Shown here: positions 1-8,144 of the stretch, in pieces
Position numbering within the stretch: the first letter of the stretch is position 1
How the letters are laid out: the number at the start of each line of letters is the position of its first letter
Assembly: GCA_040754095.1 (NCBI GenBank)
Contig: JBFMFO010000004.1
Location: 62,001-126,000, forward strand
Source of the DNA: QYQD01 sp040754095
Lineage (GTDB): Bacteria > Desulfobacterota > QYQD01
Reading direction: 5' to 3'
Length of the DNA: 64,000 nucleotides
Notes under the pieces: model-generated
Database searches by the model: none
What the model saw: only the letters and a program-made list of their open reading frames with translations
What the model was told of the DNA's origin: nothing
Program-made: the position numbers and the translations under genes

Positions 1-1
1 T

Positions 2-643
2 CTTATCGATGACCTGGTTACCAAAGGCACCAATGAGCCTTACCGCATGTTCACCTCCCGGGCCGAATATCGTCTCCTCTTGCGTGAAGACAACGCCGAT
101 CTACGGCTTGCGGAGCTTGGCCGTGCGGTCGGCCTGGTTACAGACGATGCCTATGCCGTCTGCCAGGCAAAAAAGAAGAATATAGAAGAGGCATTAGCCG
201 GATTACACGGGATCAAACTCCCGCCTAATACCGCCAACAACGATTGGCTGAAGAGCCGTAACAGCGCCCCACTTAAAAATATCACTTCGCTGGCCGATCT
301 TCTGCGTCGTCCCGAGTTGTCCCTGAAGGATATTGTTCCATTGTATCCTGTTTTAGCCGATCTGCCGCCTCAAGTGGCCGGCGAGCTGGAGATCACGATT
401 AAGTACGAAGGTTATGTGCGGAGACAGGCTGAGCAGGTGGAGCGTTTCAAAAAGCTGGAAGGTTGTCTGGTCCCGGAAGATATAGATTTCAGGACTCTTC
501 CGGGTATATCGCGGGAGGTGCAGGAGAAGCTGGATCGTATCCGCCCCCGCTCTCTTGGGCAGGCCGCACGCATTTCAGGGATCACGCCGGCGGCCGTTTC
601 TATCCTTCACATTCATCTTAAAAAGAGAGGTTATGCGCTATGA
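2..643 (+). CDS. mnmG: MnmG (GidA), C-terminal part, 5' end outside window
   Basis: C-terminal 213 residues of the FAD-dependent enzyme that, with the GTPase MnmE, installs the carboxymethylaminomethyl group on wobble U34 of certain tRNAs. The frame is open from the first bases of the window and reads TKGTNEPYRMFTSRAEYRLL, the strongly conserved MnmG segment just before the helical C-terminal domain that binds MnmE and tRNA. The end (SREVQEKLDRIRPRSLGQAARISGI) is the classical C-terminal helical bundle. An internal Met at 47 is not the start. The stop overlaps the nadE start (ATGA), so the two genes are translationally coupled. Family assignment is very secure; only the N-terminal FAD domain is missing because of the window edge. 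Confidence 0.96.
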   Translation, partial: LIDDLVTKGTNEPYRMFTSRAEYRLLLREDNADLRLAELGRAVGLVTDDAYAVCQAKKKNIEEALAGLHGIKLPPNTANNDWLKSRNSAPLKNITSLADLLRRPELSLKDIVPLYPVLADLPPQVAGELEITIKYEGYVRRQAEQVERFKKLEGCLVPEDIDFRTLPGISREVQEKLDRIRPRSLGQAARISGITPAAVSILHIHLKKRGYAL

Positions 644-1374
644 GTCAGAATCAGGCCCCGGCCGTTTTTAACTGGATAAGGGAGCAAGTCGGAAGGTCAG
701 GGGCAAGGGGCACTGTTTTTGGATTGAGCGGCGGGGTTGACTCGGCGGTCGTGGCCGCCCTCTGCAAGGAGGCGACGGGTAAGGATGCCCTCGGCCTCAT
801 TATGCCCTGCCACAGTCTGGATGAGGACATCGCCCATGCCCGGCTGGTGGCAGACGCTTTTCAGATTAAAACGCTGACGATTGATCTCAGCCCCGTTTTT
901 GATAGCCTTAAGGCCATATTGCCTGAAGGGACTCAACTGGCTTACGCCAATCTTAAACCACGCCTGCGCATGATGACGCTTTATTATTTTGCCAACCTTA
1001 ATCATTATCTGGTGGTCGGCACCGGCAATAAGAGCGAGATCAGCGTCGGGTACTTTACGAAGTACGGTGACGGCGGGGTAGATATATTACCCCTGGGGGA
1101 TTTTTTGAAACGTGAAGTAAGGGAGCTGGCCCGCAGTCTGAAGGTGCCCCAAGTTATTATCGACAAGCCGCCCTCAGCCGGACTCTGGGCCGGACAGACA
1201 GATGAGTCGGAGATGGGCGTGACCTATGAGGAGATCGATAATTATCTGAAAGGACTTGATGAGAAAACCACATCTGACCTTACGTTGCAGGTGAAAAACA
1301 AAATTAACACCATGATGACGGCCTCGGAGCACAAGCGCGCGCCTATCCCGATTTATTATCGGAAAAAGGCTTAG
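640..1374 (+). CDS. nadE: NH3-dependent NAD+ synthetase
   Basis: 244 residues, the length of the short, ammonia-dependent form without a glutaminase domain. It adenylates deamido-NAD+ and amidates it to NAD+, the last step of NAD synthesis, in the cytoplasm. The PP-loop SGGVDS lies at residues 30-35, GTGNKSE at 127-133 and KYGDGGVDI at 141-149, all diagnostic for NadE. The start ATG overlaps the mnmG stop by four bases. The last strand (HKRAPIPIY) is the usual C-terminal signature. A second NAD gene, nadK, lies at 49107 in another operon. Confidence 0.96.
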   Translation: MSQNQAPAVFNWIREQVGRSGARGTVFGLSGGVDSAVVAALCKEATGKDALGLIMPCHSLDEDIAHARLVADAFQIKTLTIDLSPVFDSLKAILPEGTQLAYANLKPRLRMMTLYYFANLNHYLVVGTGNKSEISVGYFTKYGDGGVDILPLGDFLKREVRELARSLKVPQVIIDKPPSAGLWAGQTDESEMGVTYEEIDNYLKGLDEKTTSDLTLQVKNKINTMMTASEHKRAPIPIYYRKKA

Positions 1375-1378
1375 ATAC

Positions 1379-1530
1379 TGTTCATCCGGAAACTCAAGAT
1401 TTCCGGATGGAGCAGTCAGCTTTCAGCTATCAGCATTCAGCTTAATGTATGGGTTGTTCTAGTTCTTGCTGACAGCTAATCGCTGATCGCTGAAAGCGTG
1501 AAGTCGGAAACGATAGTTTCCAGATGAACA
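1379..1530. repeat. R1 dispersed repeat, copy 1 (terminal inverted repeats)
   Basis: About 150 bp whose ends are inverted: TGTTCATCCGGAAACT at the left and AGTTTCCAGATGAACA at the right. Just inside the left end a second short palindrome (CCGGAAA/TTTCCGG) forms a hairpin; the middle is rich in near-palindromic AGCTGATAGCTGA-type words. Similar copies occur near 12708, 13614, 25947, 27334 (minimal), 44702 and 54130. It fills the gap between nadE and the convergent small gene and touches the stop codon of the latter. Confidence 0.7.
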
Positions 1531-1773
1531 CTAGATGCATCTTCTCTTGGCATCGTCCGTATCCAGCCGCATCCATCGCCCGTTTTTTTGGAACCACCAT
1601 GCCTGTCCGTCAAATTTGGCGGCCAGGGTACCGTGATATCGCATCATCTTTTTGACTTGAGCCGAAGAGTAAACCTTATAGTAATATCCCTGTGATTCGC
1701 CATCTGTGTATGATAGGGTAGCCCCTACAGAGAATAGGGCCAGTAATATAACGAAAAGGTAACTTTTACGCAT
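1531..1773 (-). CDS. Small exported hypothetical protein
   Basis: 80 residues. The N-terminus (MRKSYLFVILLALFSVGATL) is a clear Sec signal peptide: two basic residues, then a hydrophobic core of about 15 residues; there is no lipobox cysteine. The mature part is short and aromatic/basic (QAWWFQKNGRWMRL), reminiscent of small periplasmic proteins that present a beta-hairpin. I do not recognise a family. It is transcribed alone, convergent with nadE, and its stop codon abuts repeat R1. Coding status rests on the signal peptide and on an ORF that begins about 30 bases after an AT-rich stretch. Confidence 0.55.
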   Translation of the reverse strand: MRKSYLFVILLALFSVGATLSYTDGESQGYYYKVYSSAQVKKMMRYHGTLAAKFDGQAWWFQKNGRWMRLDTDDAKRRCI

Positions 1774-2038
1774 AATCCTTACTTCCTTATCAGATAGATG
1801 ACTGTAGTGAACGCAAGTTCAATGCCAGATAATCAGCCCTAATTAATAACTAATGTAAATACAATATGTTATCATATATAATTGGTGATCGATATTACGC
1901 CCTAAGAAACATTTTTCCCTTAATAAGGGTACTTTTTTTCTATTTTTGTGGAATTATTTTTCTCTTTGACAAGATACTGTGCCCTTCTTTTTCAAAAAGG
2001 GAGGGGGGCATTTATAGATGGCAGAGAGGCAATAGATT

Positions 2039-2515
2039 ATGGCCACGAAGCTAAGCTTCTTTTTTGTGGGCAAGACAAAAGAGCGATTTATCCAGATGGG
2101 AATAGATGAGTACCTGCATCGCCTGAAACGCTACGTTTCTACTGAGGTCAGGGTTGTGAAAGCCGGGAAGATTGGACCTAAAGCGGACACAAATAGGGTT
2201 ATTGAGGCTGAAAGTAGAGATATCCTGACCAGAATAAACCCCGCCGCTTATCGCATAGCCCTCGACAGCACAGGGAAACAGCTTTCGTCCGTCGATCTGG
2301 CCAGGTTTTTGACCGACCTCGAAAGGCAGGGCCGGGAAGAGATTATTTTCATAACCGGTGGCCCTTTGGGCCTTTCACCCACCCTGCTCAAGGAGTGCCA
2401 CTTTATCCTTTCACTCTCAAAACTTACCCTTACCCATGAGATGTGCCGCCTTATACTCTTCGAGCAAGTTTATCGGGCTTACACGATAAAGGCCGGTGAG
2501 AAGTACCATAAATAA
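2039..2515 (+). CDS. rlmH: 23S rRNA (pseudouridine-1915-N3)-methyltransferase RlmH
   Basis: 158 residues, standard RlmH length. SPOUT-class methyltransferase that methylates pseudouridine 1915 of 23S rRNA in assembled 70S ribosomes. The trefoil-knot signatures are visible: FITGGPLGL at residues 104-112 and LSLSKLTLTHEMCRLILFEQ near 124-143, followed by a final YRAYTIKAGEKYHK (usually PYHK or KYHR in the family). The upstream stretch 1860-2038 is AT-rich and contains a TTTGACA element about 65 bp before the start, a possible -35 box without a convincing -10. The gene is convergent with the NifU-like gene, with only four bases between stop codons. Confidence 0.93.
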   Translation: MATKLSFFFVGKTKERFIQMGIDEYLHRLKRYVSTEVRVVKAGKIGPKADTNRVIEAESRDILTRINPAAYRIALDSTGKQLSSVDLARFLTDLERQGREEIIFITGGPLGLSPTLLKECHFILSLSKLTLTHEMCRLILFEQVYRAYTIKAGEKYHK

Positions 2516-2519
2516 CCGG

Positions 2520-2738
2520 CTAGACAGACTCGACGCTGACTACTTCCGGTATCTCTTTCTTGAGGTATTTTTCAATACCGTTTTTAAGGGTCATCTGAGA
2601 CATGGGACAGCCCTTACAGGCGCCGGTGAGGCGGACTGAAACTACTCCATCTTTGACATCCACCAATTCGACATCGCCGCCGTCTCTCTGTAAAACCGGC
2701 CTGATTTTGTCCAATACGCTCTGCACTTGTTCCTTCAT
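2520..2738 (-). CDS. NifU C-terminal-domain (Nfu-type) Fe-S carrier
   Basis: 72 residues forming only the C-terminal NifU domain: QRDGGDVELVDV followed by LTGACKGCPMS, with the cluster-binding pair C41 and C44. Stand-alone Nfu domains hold a labile [4Fe-4S] cluster at a dimer interface and pass it to apo-proteins. The RDGGD motif and CxxC spacing are unambiguous. Start ATG 2738 is preceded on the minus strand by GGAGGCTAATTAA, a good ribosome-binding site. Single gene, convergent with rlmH; consistent with an anaerobe rich in Fe-S proteins such as those at 38.5 kb. Confidence 0.92.
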   Translation of the reverse strand: MKEQVQSVLDKIRPVLQRDGGDVELVDVKDGVVSVRLTGACKGCPMSQMTLKNGIEKYLKKEIPEVVSVESV

Positions 2739-2837
2739 TTAATTAGCCTCCGAATAGAAATAAGAGGGTTAAAACCTAACATACCCCCAAAAAATTGCCA
2801 ATAAAAAACATCGTGAAGTTTTCTGAGCTTTTAGTTT

Positions 2838-3002
2838 AGGGAACCTTTGGTTTCTTCGCTTCACGGCTTGCGCAGCGACCCTTTCGGGGCTTGCAGGCGG
2901 GGAAGGCTTGCCCCTTCCAGCCACTAAAGGGCTGGTCCTGCTCACCCTCGAAGGGTACCCCGCTGCTCCAGCAAGTTTCGCTCAGAAACACAGGGGTTCC
3001 CT
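2838..3002. repeat. R2 dispersed repeat, copy 1 (terminal inverted repeats AGGGAACC)
   Basis: About 165 bp beginning AGGGAACC and ending GGTTCCCT. The interior contains CTTCACGGCTTGCGCAGCGA, a GCCCCTTCCAGCCACTAAAG block and CTGCTCCAGCAAGTTTCGCT. Related copies: 19796-19970 (opposite orientation), 36301-36475, 38025-38205, 44549-44645 (internally deleted) and half a copy at 48796-48880. Lies upstream of pyruvate kinase; the ORFs that cross it (for instance 2836-3147, minus) are artefacts of the repeat. Confidence 0.75.
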
Positions 3003-3076
3003 GAGAACTCAGGAAACTCCAGAAAAACATCTCAGGAACTTCTCTATCTTTGACTTTTAGCATAGTCTGGTCTATC

Positions 3077-4495
3077 ATGGCCGATATGAAACGCAAGGCA
3101 AAGATCATCTGCACCATCGGGCCGGCCTCGCAATCCGAGGAGGTCATCTCTCAACTGGCTCAGGCCGGTATGAACGTGGCCCGTCTTAATTTTTCGCACG
3201 GCACCCATGATGACCATTTAAGAAACATTATGCTTATTCGGCGGGTCTCGGCCGGATTAAGGAGGCCCATCGCCATATTGCAGGACCTCCAGGGGCCCAA
3301 GATACGCATCGGAACTTTTGCCCATGGTCCGGCAAACCTCGTACCGGGCGGACGTTTCATCATATCCACAAGGCCCAGACCGGGGGACGAGACCGGTGTT
3401 TCCACTCCTTATGGCAAGCTGGCCCGGGATGTTCATCCTGGCGACCTTATCCTCATTGACGACGGCTTAATCAAACTCCGTGTCCTGGAAACAGATACTG
3501 AAGACGTAACCTGCGAGGTAGTAAACGGCGGCGTGCTTTACGATCGCAAGGGGATCAACCTCCCCGGAGTACGTATCTCGGAACCGTCGCTTACGCCTAA
3601 AGATAGAGAAGACCTGCGCTTTGGGCTGGAAAACGGGGTGGATTATATAGCCCTTTCCTTTGTCCGTGATCCACGGGATATAATTGAAATAAAAGAAGTT
3701 ATAGGCGGCAAACGGGTCCCGGTCATAGCCAAGCTGGAAAAGCCGGAGGCCATGGAGAAGCTCGATGCCATAATAGCCCTGGCGGACGGTATTATGGTAG
3801 CCCGTGGCGATCTGGGGGTGGAAATCTCGCCGGCCAAGGTCCCTGCCCTTCAGAAGCGTATTATCGAAAAGTGTCACCGGCAGGGCGTGCCGGCCATAAC
3901 CGCTACCCAGATGCTTGATTCCATGATGGTGCACCCCACACCGACCCGCGCCGAGGCATCGGATGTGGCCAATGCTGTTTTTGACGGAAGCGACGCCGTC
4001 ATGCTCTCCGGGGAAACCGCCTTCGGGAAGTATCCGGTCCAGGCCGTGGAGATGATGGCCCGCATCATTGAGGAGGCTGAAAAAACGCCGTACTTTCGTT
4101 TAGGACACCGCGATGTCCCGGCAGATACGGTCATTTCCTTTGCCCAAGCTATATGCCACGCCGCTTATCACAGCTCCAGGGAAATCGGCGCTAAATTTAT
4201 CATCGCCTTCACCGAGACGGGCTTTACAGCCCGCCTTATCTCCAAATACAGGCCCGAATGTCCGATCATAGCCCTCACACCGCACGAGGAGACGTGCCGG
4301 CGGGTCGCTCTTTACTGGGGAACCATCCCCGTCCAAATGGATTTTGCCCGCGATACCCAGGAGGCCATTCGAGAGATGGAAAGCAAACTCCTGGTCGAAG
4401 GGTTGATAAACAAAGGCGACCACTTAGTGGTTATGGCCGGCTCGTCTATGGAAGTCGGAGGGACGAATCTCCTTCGCCTCCACCGGGTGGGATAA
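3077..4495 (+). CDS. pyk: Pyruvate kinase
   Basis: 472 residues from the ATG at 3077 (MADMKRKAKIICTIGPAS); another ATG at 3086 gives the more usual start. An earlier in-frame ATG at 3050 adds residues not seen in the family and lies next to the repeat. Converts phosphoenolpyruvate and ADP to pyruvate and ATP. Recognisable segments: KIICTIGPAS at the N-terminus, NVARLNFSHG, the catalytic region DGIMVARGDLGVEI, ITATQMLDSM and the C-terminal allosteric domain ending GGTNLLRLHRVG. Its last 72 bases overlap the 3' end of the convergent cbiO gene. Confidence 0.95.
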   Translation: MADMKRKAKIICTIGPASQSEEVISQLAQAGMNVARLNFSHGTHDDHLRNIMLIRRVSAGLRRPIAILQDLQGPKIRIGTFAHGPANLVPGGRFIISTRPRPGDETGVSTPYGKLARDVHPGDLILIDDGLIKLRVLETDTEDVTCEVVNGGVLYDRKGINLPGVRISEPSLTPKDREDLRFGLENGVDYIALSFVRDPRDIIEIKEVIGGKRVPVIAKLEKPEAMEKLDAIIALADGIMVARGDLGVEISPAKVPALQKRIIEKCHRQGVPAITATQMLDSMMVHPTPTRAEASDVANAVFDGSDAVMLSGETAFGKYPVQAVEMMARIIEEAEKTPYFRLGHRDVPADTVISFAQAICHAAYHSSREIGAKFIIAFTETGFTARLISKYRPECPIIALTPHEETCRRVALYWGTIPVQMDFARDTQEAIREMESKLLVEGLINKGDHLVVMAGSSMEVGGTNLLRLHRVG

Positions 4496-5236
4496 CTCTT
4501 CTGCCCTGTCCTGGAGCGATAGAGGTCTCTCCAGGTTATTTGCCGCCAGGAGTGCGTCATCCCGCAAGATATCCGGCGTGGGCCCGTCTGCCGCTATACG
4601 ACCGGCATGCAGGACGATGGTACGCCCACAGGTATCCAGTATGAGATCGAGATCGTGAGAGGCGATAACCCTGGTGTGCGTAAAGGTGCGCAGCAGGTTT
4701 ATGAGTTGCCGCCTGGCCCTGGGATCAAGGTTGGAAGAGGGCTCGTCCATGACCAGGATATCCGGTTCCATGGATAGTACGGCAGCGATAGAGACCGCCC
4801 GCTTTTGGCCTATAGACAGCCTGTGCGGCGGCCGGTGTTTCAAATCCAGGCAGCCTACTGTTTGCAATGCCTCCAGCGTCTTTTCCTCTACCTTCTGGCT
4901 GTCCCACCCCAGGTTAAAGGGGCCAAAGGCCACATCATCATAAACCCTGGGCATAAAGAGCTGGTCATCCGGATTTTGAAAGACCACGCCTACCCTGCGC
5001 CGGACATCGTTTACGGTATCCCTGGAGACAATGACATTACCGATATTAACCGTCCCCTTGGTCGGAAAAAGATAACCGTTTATCTGGAGGAGCAGGGTCG
5101 ATTTGCCCGCGCCATTGGCCCCCACCAGACCTACGGATTCACCATGCAGGACGGTGAATGAGATACCGGAGAGCGCCTGTGTACCATCGGGATAGACGTA
5201 CCCGACATCTGTAAACTCAATAAAATGGTGACTCAT
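4424..5236 (-). CDS. cbiO: Cobalt/nickel ECF transporter ATPase CbiO
   Basis: 270 residues. ATP-hydrolysing subunit of the CbiMQO energy-coupling-factor importer. Walker A GANGAGKST at residues 39-47, Q-loop VFQNPDDQLF, ABC signature LSIGQ at 140-144 (canonical LSGGQ with Gly to Ile), Walker B plus D-loop ILVMDEPSSNLD, and a switch His in IASHDLDL. The NPDDQLF after the Q-loop is typical of ECF-type ATPases. The final ~24 codons run antisense to the 3' end of pyk, so the tail is poorly constrained. Last gene of the cbiM-cbiQ-cbiO operon. Confidence 0.93.
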   Translation of the reverse strand: MSHHFIEFTDVGYVYPDGTQALSGISFTVLHGESVGLVGANGAGKSTLLLQINGYLFPTKGTVNIGNVIVSRDTVNDVRRRVGVVFQNPDDQLFMPRVYDDVAFGPFNLGWDSQKVEEKTLEALQTVGCLDLKHRPPHRLSIGQKRAVSIAAVLSMEPDILVMDEPSSNLDPRARRQLINLLRTFTHTRVIASHDLDLILDTCGRTIVLHAGRIAADGPTPDILRDDALLAANNLERPLSLQDRAEELSHPVEAKEIRPSDFHRRAGHNH

Positions 5237-5242
5237 AATTGT

Positions 5243-5312
5243 GGTAACCGTTCAGTGTTGACCGTTTACCGAAAAAAAGTCGGACAACGATTAACGGTTA
5301 ACGAACATGCTG
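5243..5312. repeat. R6 dispersed repeat inside the cbi operon
   Basis: About 70 bp of words such as GTTCAGTGTTGACCGTTTACC and CGATTAACGGTTAACGAACA (minus orientation relative to copies at 7281, 26001 and 48957). It lies in the 121-bp gap between cbiQ and cbiO. The gap otherwise holds only a short GGCGAA/TTCGCC hairpin near 5339-5353. Confidence 0.6.
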
Positions 5313-5357
5313 ATTCCCGAAAGCGCAAGGTTCGCATCGGCGAATCTGTTCGCCTTG

Positions 5358-6176
5358 CTAAATCATGTGCGTGATCCTTAATGCCGCCCGGCCGATGATC
5401 TCGCTTATATTGTGCCATCGGCACAGGACAAAAAAGGCCGCCCAGGCCAGGAAAAAGATGCCATCTTGACAGGTGATGCCGCTGCGCATTGCCGCGTAAA
5501 AATGACCGTTAAAGGCACGGCTGAACATGGCCTGATGGACGCGCTCCGCCCTGTCCACGGCCCTTAGAAACAAGGCCCCCAGGAGATGGACATAGACCCT
5601 TACCCCGGTTCCCCGACCGTCAAAGGCCCGCATATTCCTGGCCCGTACCATACGCAAGGCCTCGTCCATGAGGACGAATATAAAATAGTAGAGGAAATAA
5701 AGCTGTACGATCAGTGCCCTCGGCGCCTTCAGTCTTTCCAGGGCCAGGCAGATACCCGGAAAAGAGGTCGTGGCTATAAGAATTAACGCGGCGGAAACCG
5801 TTAACATGAATCGGATCAGGATGGAGGCGAAGGAAATCCAACCCCCACTGACAGGCATACCGCCCAGGTGAGCTATGACCTGTTGATCGAACAGTGGGTT
5901 AAAGGCCCCCACCAGGACGGCAAACGGAGAGACAGCGGCTATCTTTTTAAGCAATAGCCCCACGGGCAGATCAGCCCAGGATATGAGGATAACCGGAAAA
6001 GCAAGAAGAGGGGCCAGGCCCGTTAATTCATACTTGGAGAAAGAGACCACGGTCAATATAAAAATCGCTGTGGTCAACAGCTTGACGCGGGGATCAAGCC
6101 GGTGGACAGCGGTATCCTGATAAGACAGGGTATCGAGGTATTTAATATCAAAGTATGCGCTATCAAAAGAGGCCAC
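5358..6176 (-). CDS. cbiQ: Cobalt/nickel ECF transporter transmembrane protein CbiQ
   Basis: 272 residues, membrane coupling (T) subunit of the CbiMQO importer. Several hydrophobic helices are visible (LLTTAIFILTVVSF, LLAFPVILISW, FAVLVGAF, FMLTVSAALILIATT, LYFLYYFIFVLMDEALRM). The coupling helix region carries RARNMRAFDGR and RAERVHQAMFSRAFNG, the two Ala-Arg-containing motifs by which ECF T-subunits contact the ATPase. Downstream of cbiM with a gap of 48 bp and separated from cbiO by 121 bp that holds a repeat. Assignment by motif and operon. Confidence 0.92.
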   Translation of the reverse strand: MASFDSAYFDIKYLDTLSYQDTAVHRLDPRVKLLTTAIFILTVVSFSKYELTGLAPLLAFPVILISWADLPVGLLLKKIAAVSPFAVLVGAFNPLFDQQVIAHLGGMPVSGGWISFASILIRFMLTVSAALILIATTSFPGICLALERLKAPRALIVQLYFLYYFIFVLMDEALRMVRARNMRAFDGRGTGVRVYVHLLGALFLRAVDRAERVHQAMFSRAFNGHFYAAMRSGITCQDGIFFLAWAAFFVLCRWHNISEIIGRAALRITHMI

Positions 6177-6224
6177 GTCGATTCAGGAACCAGGCCTTGG
6201 GGCCAGATCCCTTAAGGCTCCTGT

Positions 6225-7259
6225 CTATCTCTTTTTTCTGAGGGCCAGCCCGATGAGCAGGGCCAGGCCGGCTGTGAGCGCCGCTCCCACCACACCGGAT
6301 ACGGAGGTGCCGGCGCTGACTGCGGGCCATGGTTCCGGATTATCAGCTTCGGGTATCACATCCTCCGGCGAAGCCGGTTCCTTAAAACCGTAATCAGGGA
6401 GAAAGGCGGACTTTTCCTGGAGCACACCCAGGATGCGGCCAATGTTATGGACGGATTCGGGCAGTTCCGGCTTACCATAGACCTTTTCTATGGACCATTC
6501 CAGGCCGTCCGGAAAACTGGAGGCAAACCAGGAAAGTATGCCCCCGGTTAATAAGGCCAGGATCGCCAGGGAAGCCAGGATATTTCGTATGGGAAGTCCG
6601 CTCAGCGGCCTTGATTTCGCGGCTCCCTCCAATATCTCAGGCCGCATCCGTCGTACAAAATTTACTATACCGGCCGTTACGAATCCCTCAATTACGCCGA
6701 TGGCCAGATGAATCGGCAACATGGCCAGGACAAACGACGTAAGGGGCAATTCGGATCTGCCGGAAAACAGAGTTTGCAAGACCACGGAAAATGCGCCCAT
6801 CTGAAGGGCCAGGACCGATGAGGCGACCGAGGCTGTCGTGATTTTTCCGGCGGTGGGGTTGTCCCGAACGATATTCTTATAAATCAAGGGGTAGGCCACA
6901 AAACAGGGGAGGACGCCCATATTAAAGATATTGCACCCCAGGGCCATGAGGCCGCCGTCGGCAAAAAACAGGGCCTGGATAATCAAGACCGAGGCTATGG
7001 TGAGAAACGCTGCATACGGGCCTAAAAGAATGGCCAGGATCATGCCCCCGCCCAGATGCCCGCTGGAACCGGTGCCGGGGATCGTGAAATTTATCATCTG
7101 AGCGGCGAAGATAAAGGCCCCCAAAACGCCCATGAGCGGGATTTTCTTCTCATCAATTTCCAACCGCACTTTTTTGCTTGCGTAAATAATGGCCCCCCCG
7201 CCGGCGGCCCAAAACGTGGCGCCCACGGCTGGAGATAATAAGGCATCGGCCATGTGCAT
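6225..7259 (-). CDS. cbiM: CbiM substrate-binding membrane protein with C-terminal PDGLE (CbiN-like) domain
   Basis: 344 residues. Starts MHMADALLSPAV; in this family the free N-terminus and His2 co-ordinate Co2+/Ni2+, which fixes the start at 7259, supported by a GGAGGAACC ribosome-binding site. The first ~215 residues form the CbiM membrane domain (FTIPGTGSSGHLGGGM, with further metal-site His). After RNILASLAILALLTGGILSW comes FASSFPDGLEWS, the PDGLE motif of CbiN-like domains, then a helix at the extreme C-terminus (GVVGAALTAGLALLIGLAL). So M and N functions are on one chain, and no separate cbiN is needed. Cobalt versus nickel cannot be decided; no cobalamin riboswitch was found upstream. 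Confidence 0.92.
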   Translation of the reverse strand: MHMADALLSPAVGATFWAAGGGAIIYASKKVRLEIDEKKIPLMGVLGAFIFAAQMINFTIPGTGSSGHLGGGMILAILLGPYAAFLTIASVLIIQALFFADGGLMALGCNIFNMGVLPCFVAYPLIYKNIVRDNPTAGKITTASVASSVLALQMGAFSVVLQTLFSGRSELPLTSFVLAMLPIHLAIGVIEGFVTAGIVNFVRRMRPEILEGAAKSRPLSGLPIRNILASLAILALLTGGILSWFASSFPDGLEWSIEKVYGKPELPESVHNIGRILGVLQEKSAFLPDYGFKEPASPEDVIPEADNPEPWPAVSAGTSVSGVVGAALTAGLALLIGLALRKKR

Positions 7260-7280
7260 AATTGGTTCCTCCTTTAATCG

Positions 7281-7382
7281 TCGTCCGACATTTTTTTCGG
7301 TAACCAGTCAACAGTAAACGGTGAACCGGCTTCATGCTGATAGCTTCTGTCAGTGACAAATGACTATTGACTAATGACATTC
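7281..7382. repeat. R6 copy plus 32-bp R7 word upstream of cbiM
   Basis: 7281-7343 matches R6 (CCGACATTTTTTTCGGTAA, then AACAGTAAACGGTGAACCGG). It is followed at 7351-7382 by a 32-base word (starting CAGTGACAAATGACTATTGA) repeated exactly at 47953-47984. The leader of cbiM therefore consists mainly of repeats; ordinary promoter elements must lie beyond 7383. Confidence 0.6.
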
Positions 7383-7454
7383 GTATAGTGCTACTATTAT
7401 ATTATTTGTGTTATTTAATGCGAAATTATTTTCCTGTCAAGCGGAAAGCCGTTC

Positions 7455-7638
7455 CCTGATCCACCAGCAAGACATCATCTGCGGCGTTGCCTTCGATCGC
7501 TCCTCCTTGCGGCGTATTGCTTCATACGCCTCAGTCGTCGCTCCTCGGCGCCTTGCATCTAATATTTTGCTGGTGATCAGGAATACCCATAACCTGCGGA
7601 TGTTAATCTTGATAGCCAAATTAGACGGTGGATTTGGG
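7455..7638. repeat. R3 dispersed repeat, copy 1 (127-bp core with inverted ends)
   Basis: The core 7455-7581 runs from CCTGATCCACCAGCAAG to TTTGCTGGTGATCAGG, an imperfect terminal inverted repeat of about 16 bp. Its interior includes CATCTGCGGCGTTGCC and CTCGGCGCCTTGCATCTAAT. A conserved 57-bp tail to 7638 ends GACGGTGGATTTGGG. Copies: 38226-38409 (reverse) and 61993-62176. The rest of this intergenic stretch, 7639-7793, holds no gene I can recognise. Confidence 0.75.
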
Positions 7639-7793
7639 CGTCTCAGCCCTCGACTCCTCATCATCGATTATTGACCGGCAGAGAGCGCAGCTTTTGAAGC
7701 TACGTCGGGATAGAGATCACTTTGATTAAAGGTGCCCCGTGGTTGGTTTACCGGACGTCCCTCTTGCTCAATACGGTGCGTTGGAGACCGTGG

Positions 7794-8141
7794 TCAGGCT
7801 TTTTTCTTATTACCGCTTCTATAGAAACGGACCTGCGCCTTCTCGAGTGTAGCCAATCCTTCTTGAATGATCCCATCTATGATCGAAAGGAAGCTTTCGA
7901 GTTTTTCCTTGGTGTCAACTATTTCGACTATGATCGGAAGGTCTTCTGATAGGCGCTCGATTTTAAAGGTATGCAGTCGGCTATGCGCGCCGAACCCCAC
8001 CATACCTCGAAGAACCGTTGCACCTGCAAGACCCAGCTCGCGCGCCTTTAACACAAGCCATTCATAAAGCAATTTGCCTTCATGCTTATCGCTTTCGCCG
8101 ATGAAAATTCTGAGTAAATAACCTTCTTCCGGAAGTACCAT
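7794..8141 (-). CDS. DUF190 family protein (CrcB-associated)
   Basis: 115 residues resembling the DUF190 family: YLLRIFIGESDKHEGKLLYE near the N-terminus, ARELGLAGATVLRGMVGFG in the middle and LPIIVEIVDTKEKLESFL near residues 68-85. The fold expected is a ferredoxin-like alpha/beta domain related to PII signalling proteins. It lies three bases downstream of crcB on the same strand, the usual genomic partner of this family, so a role in fluoride handling or its regulation is a reasonable inference; no biochemical function is established by the sequence. Confidence 0.85.
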   Translation of the reverse strand: MVLPEEGYLLRIFIGESDKHEGKLLYEWLVLKARELGLAGATVLRGMVGFGAHSRLHTFKIERLSEDLPIIVEIVDTKEKLESFLSIIDGIIQEGLATLEKAQVRFYRSGNKKKA

Positions 8142-8144
8142 GGC

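Noticed and set aside
1866..2054. 62-codon ORF upstream of rlmH
   Set aside because: AT-rich, hydrophobic by composition, no ribosome-binding site and it overlaps the rlmH start; probably leader DNA.
7260..7450. Possible cobalamin riboswitch before cbiM
   Set aside because: No B12-box; the leader consists of repeats R6 and R7.
7408..7674. 88-codon and opposite 75-codon ORFs
   Set aside because: They lie wholly in repeat R3.
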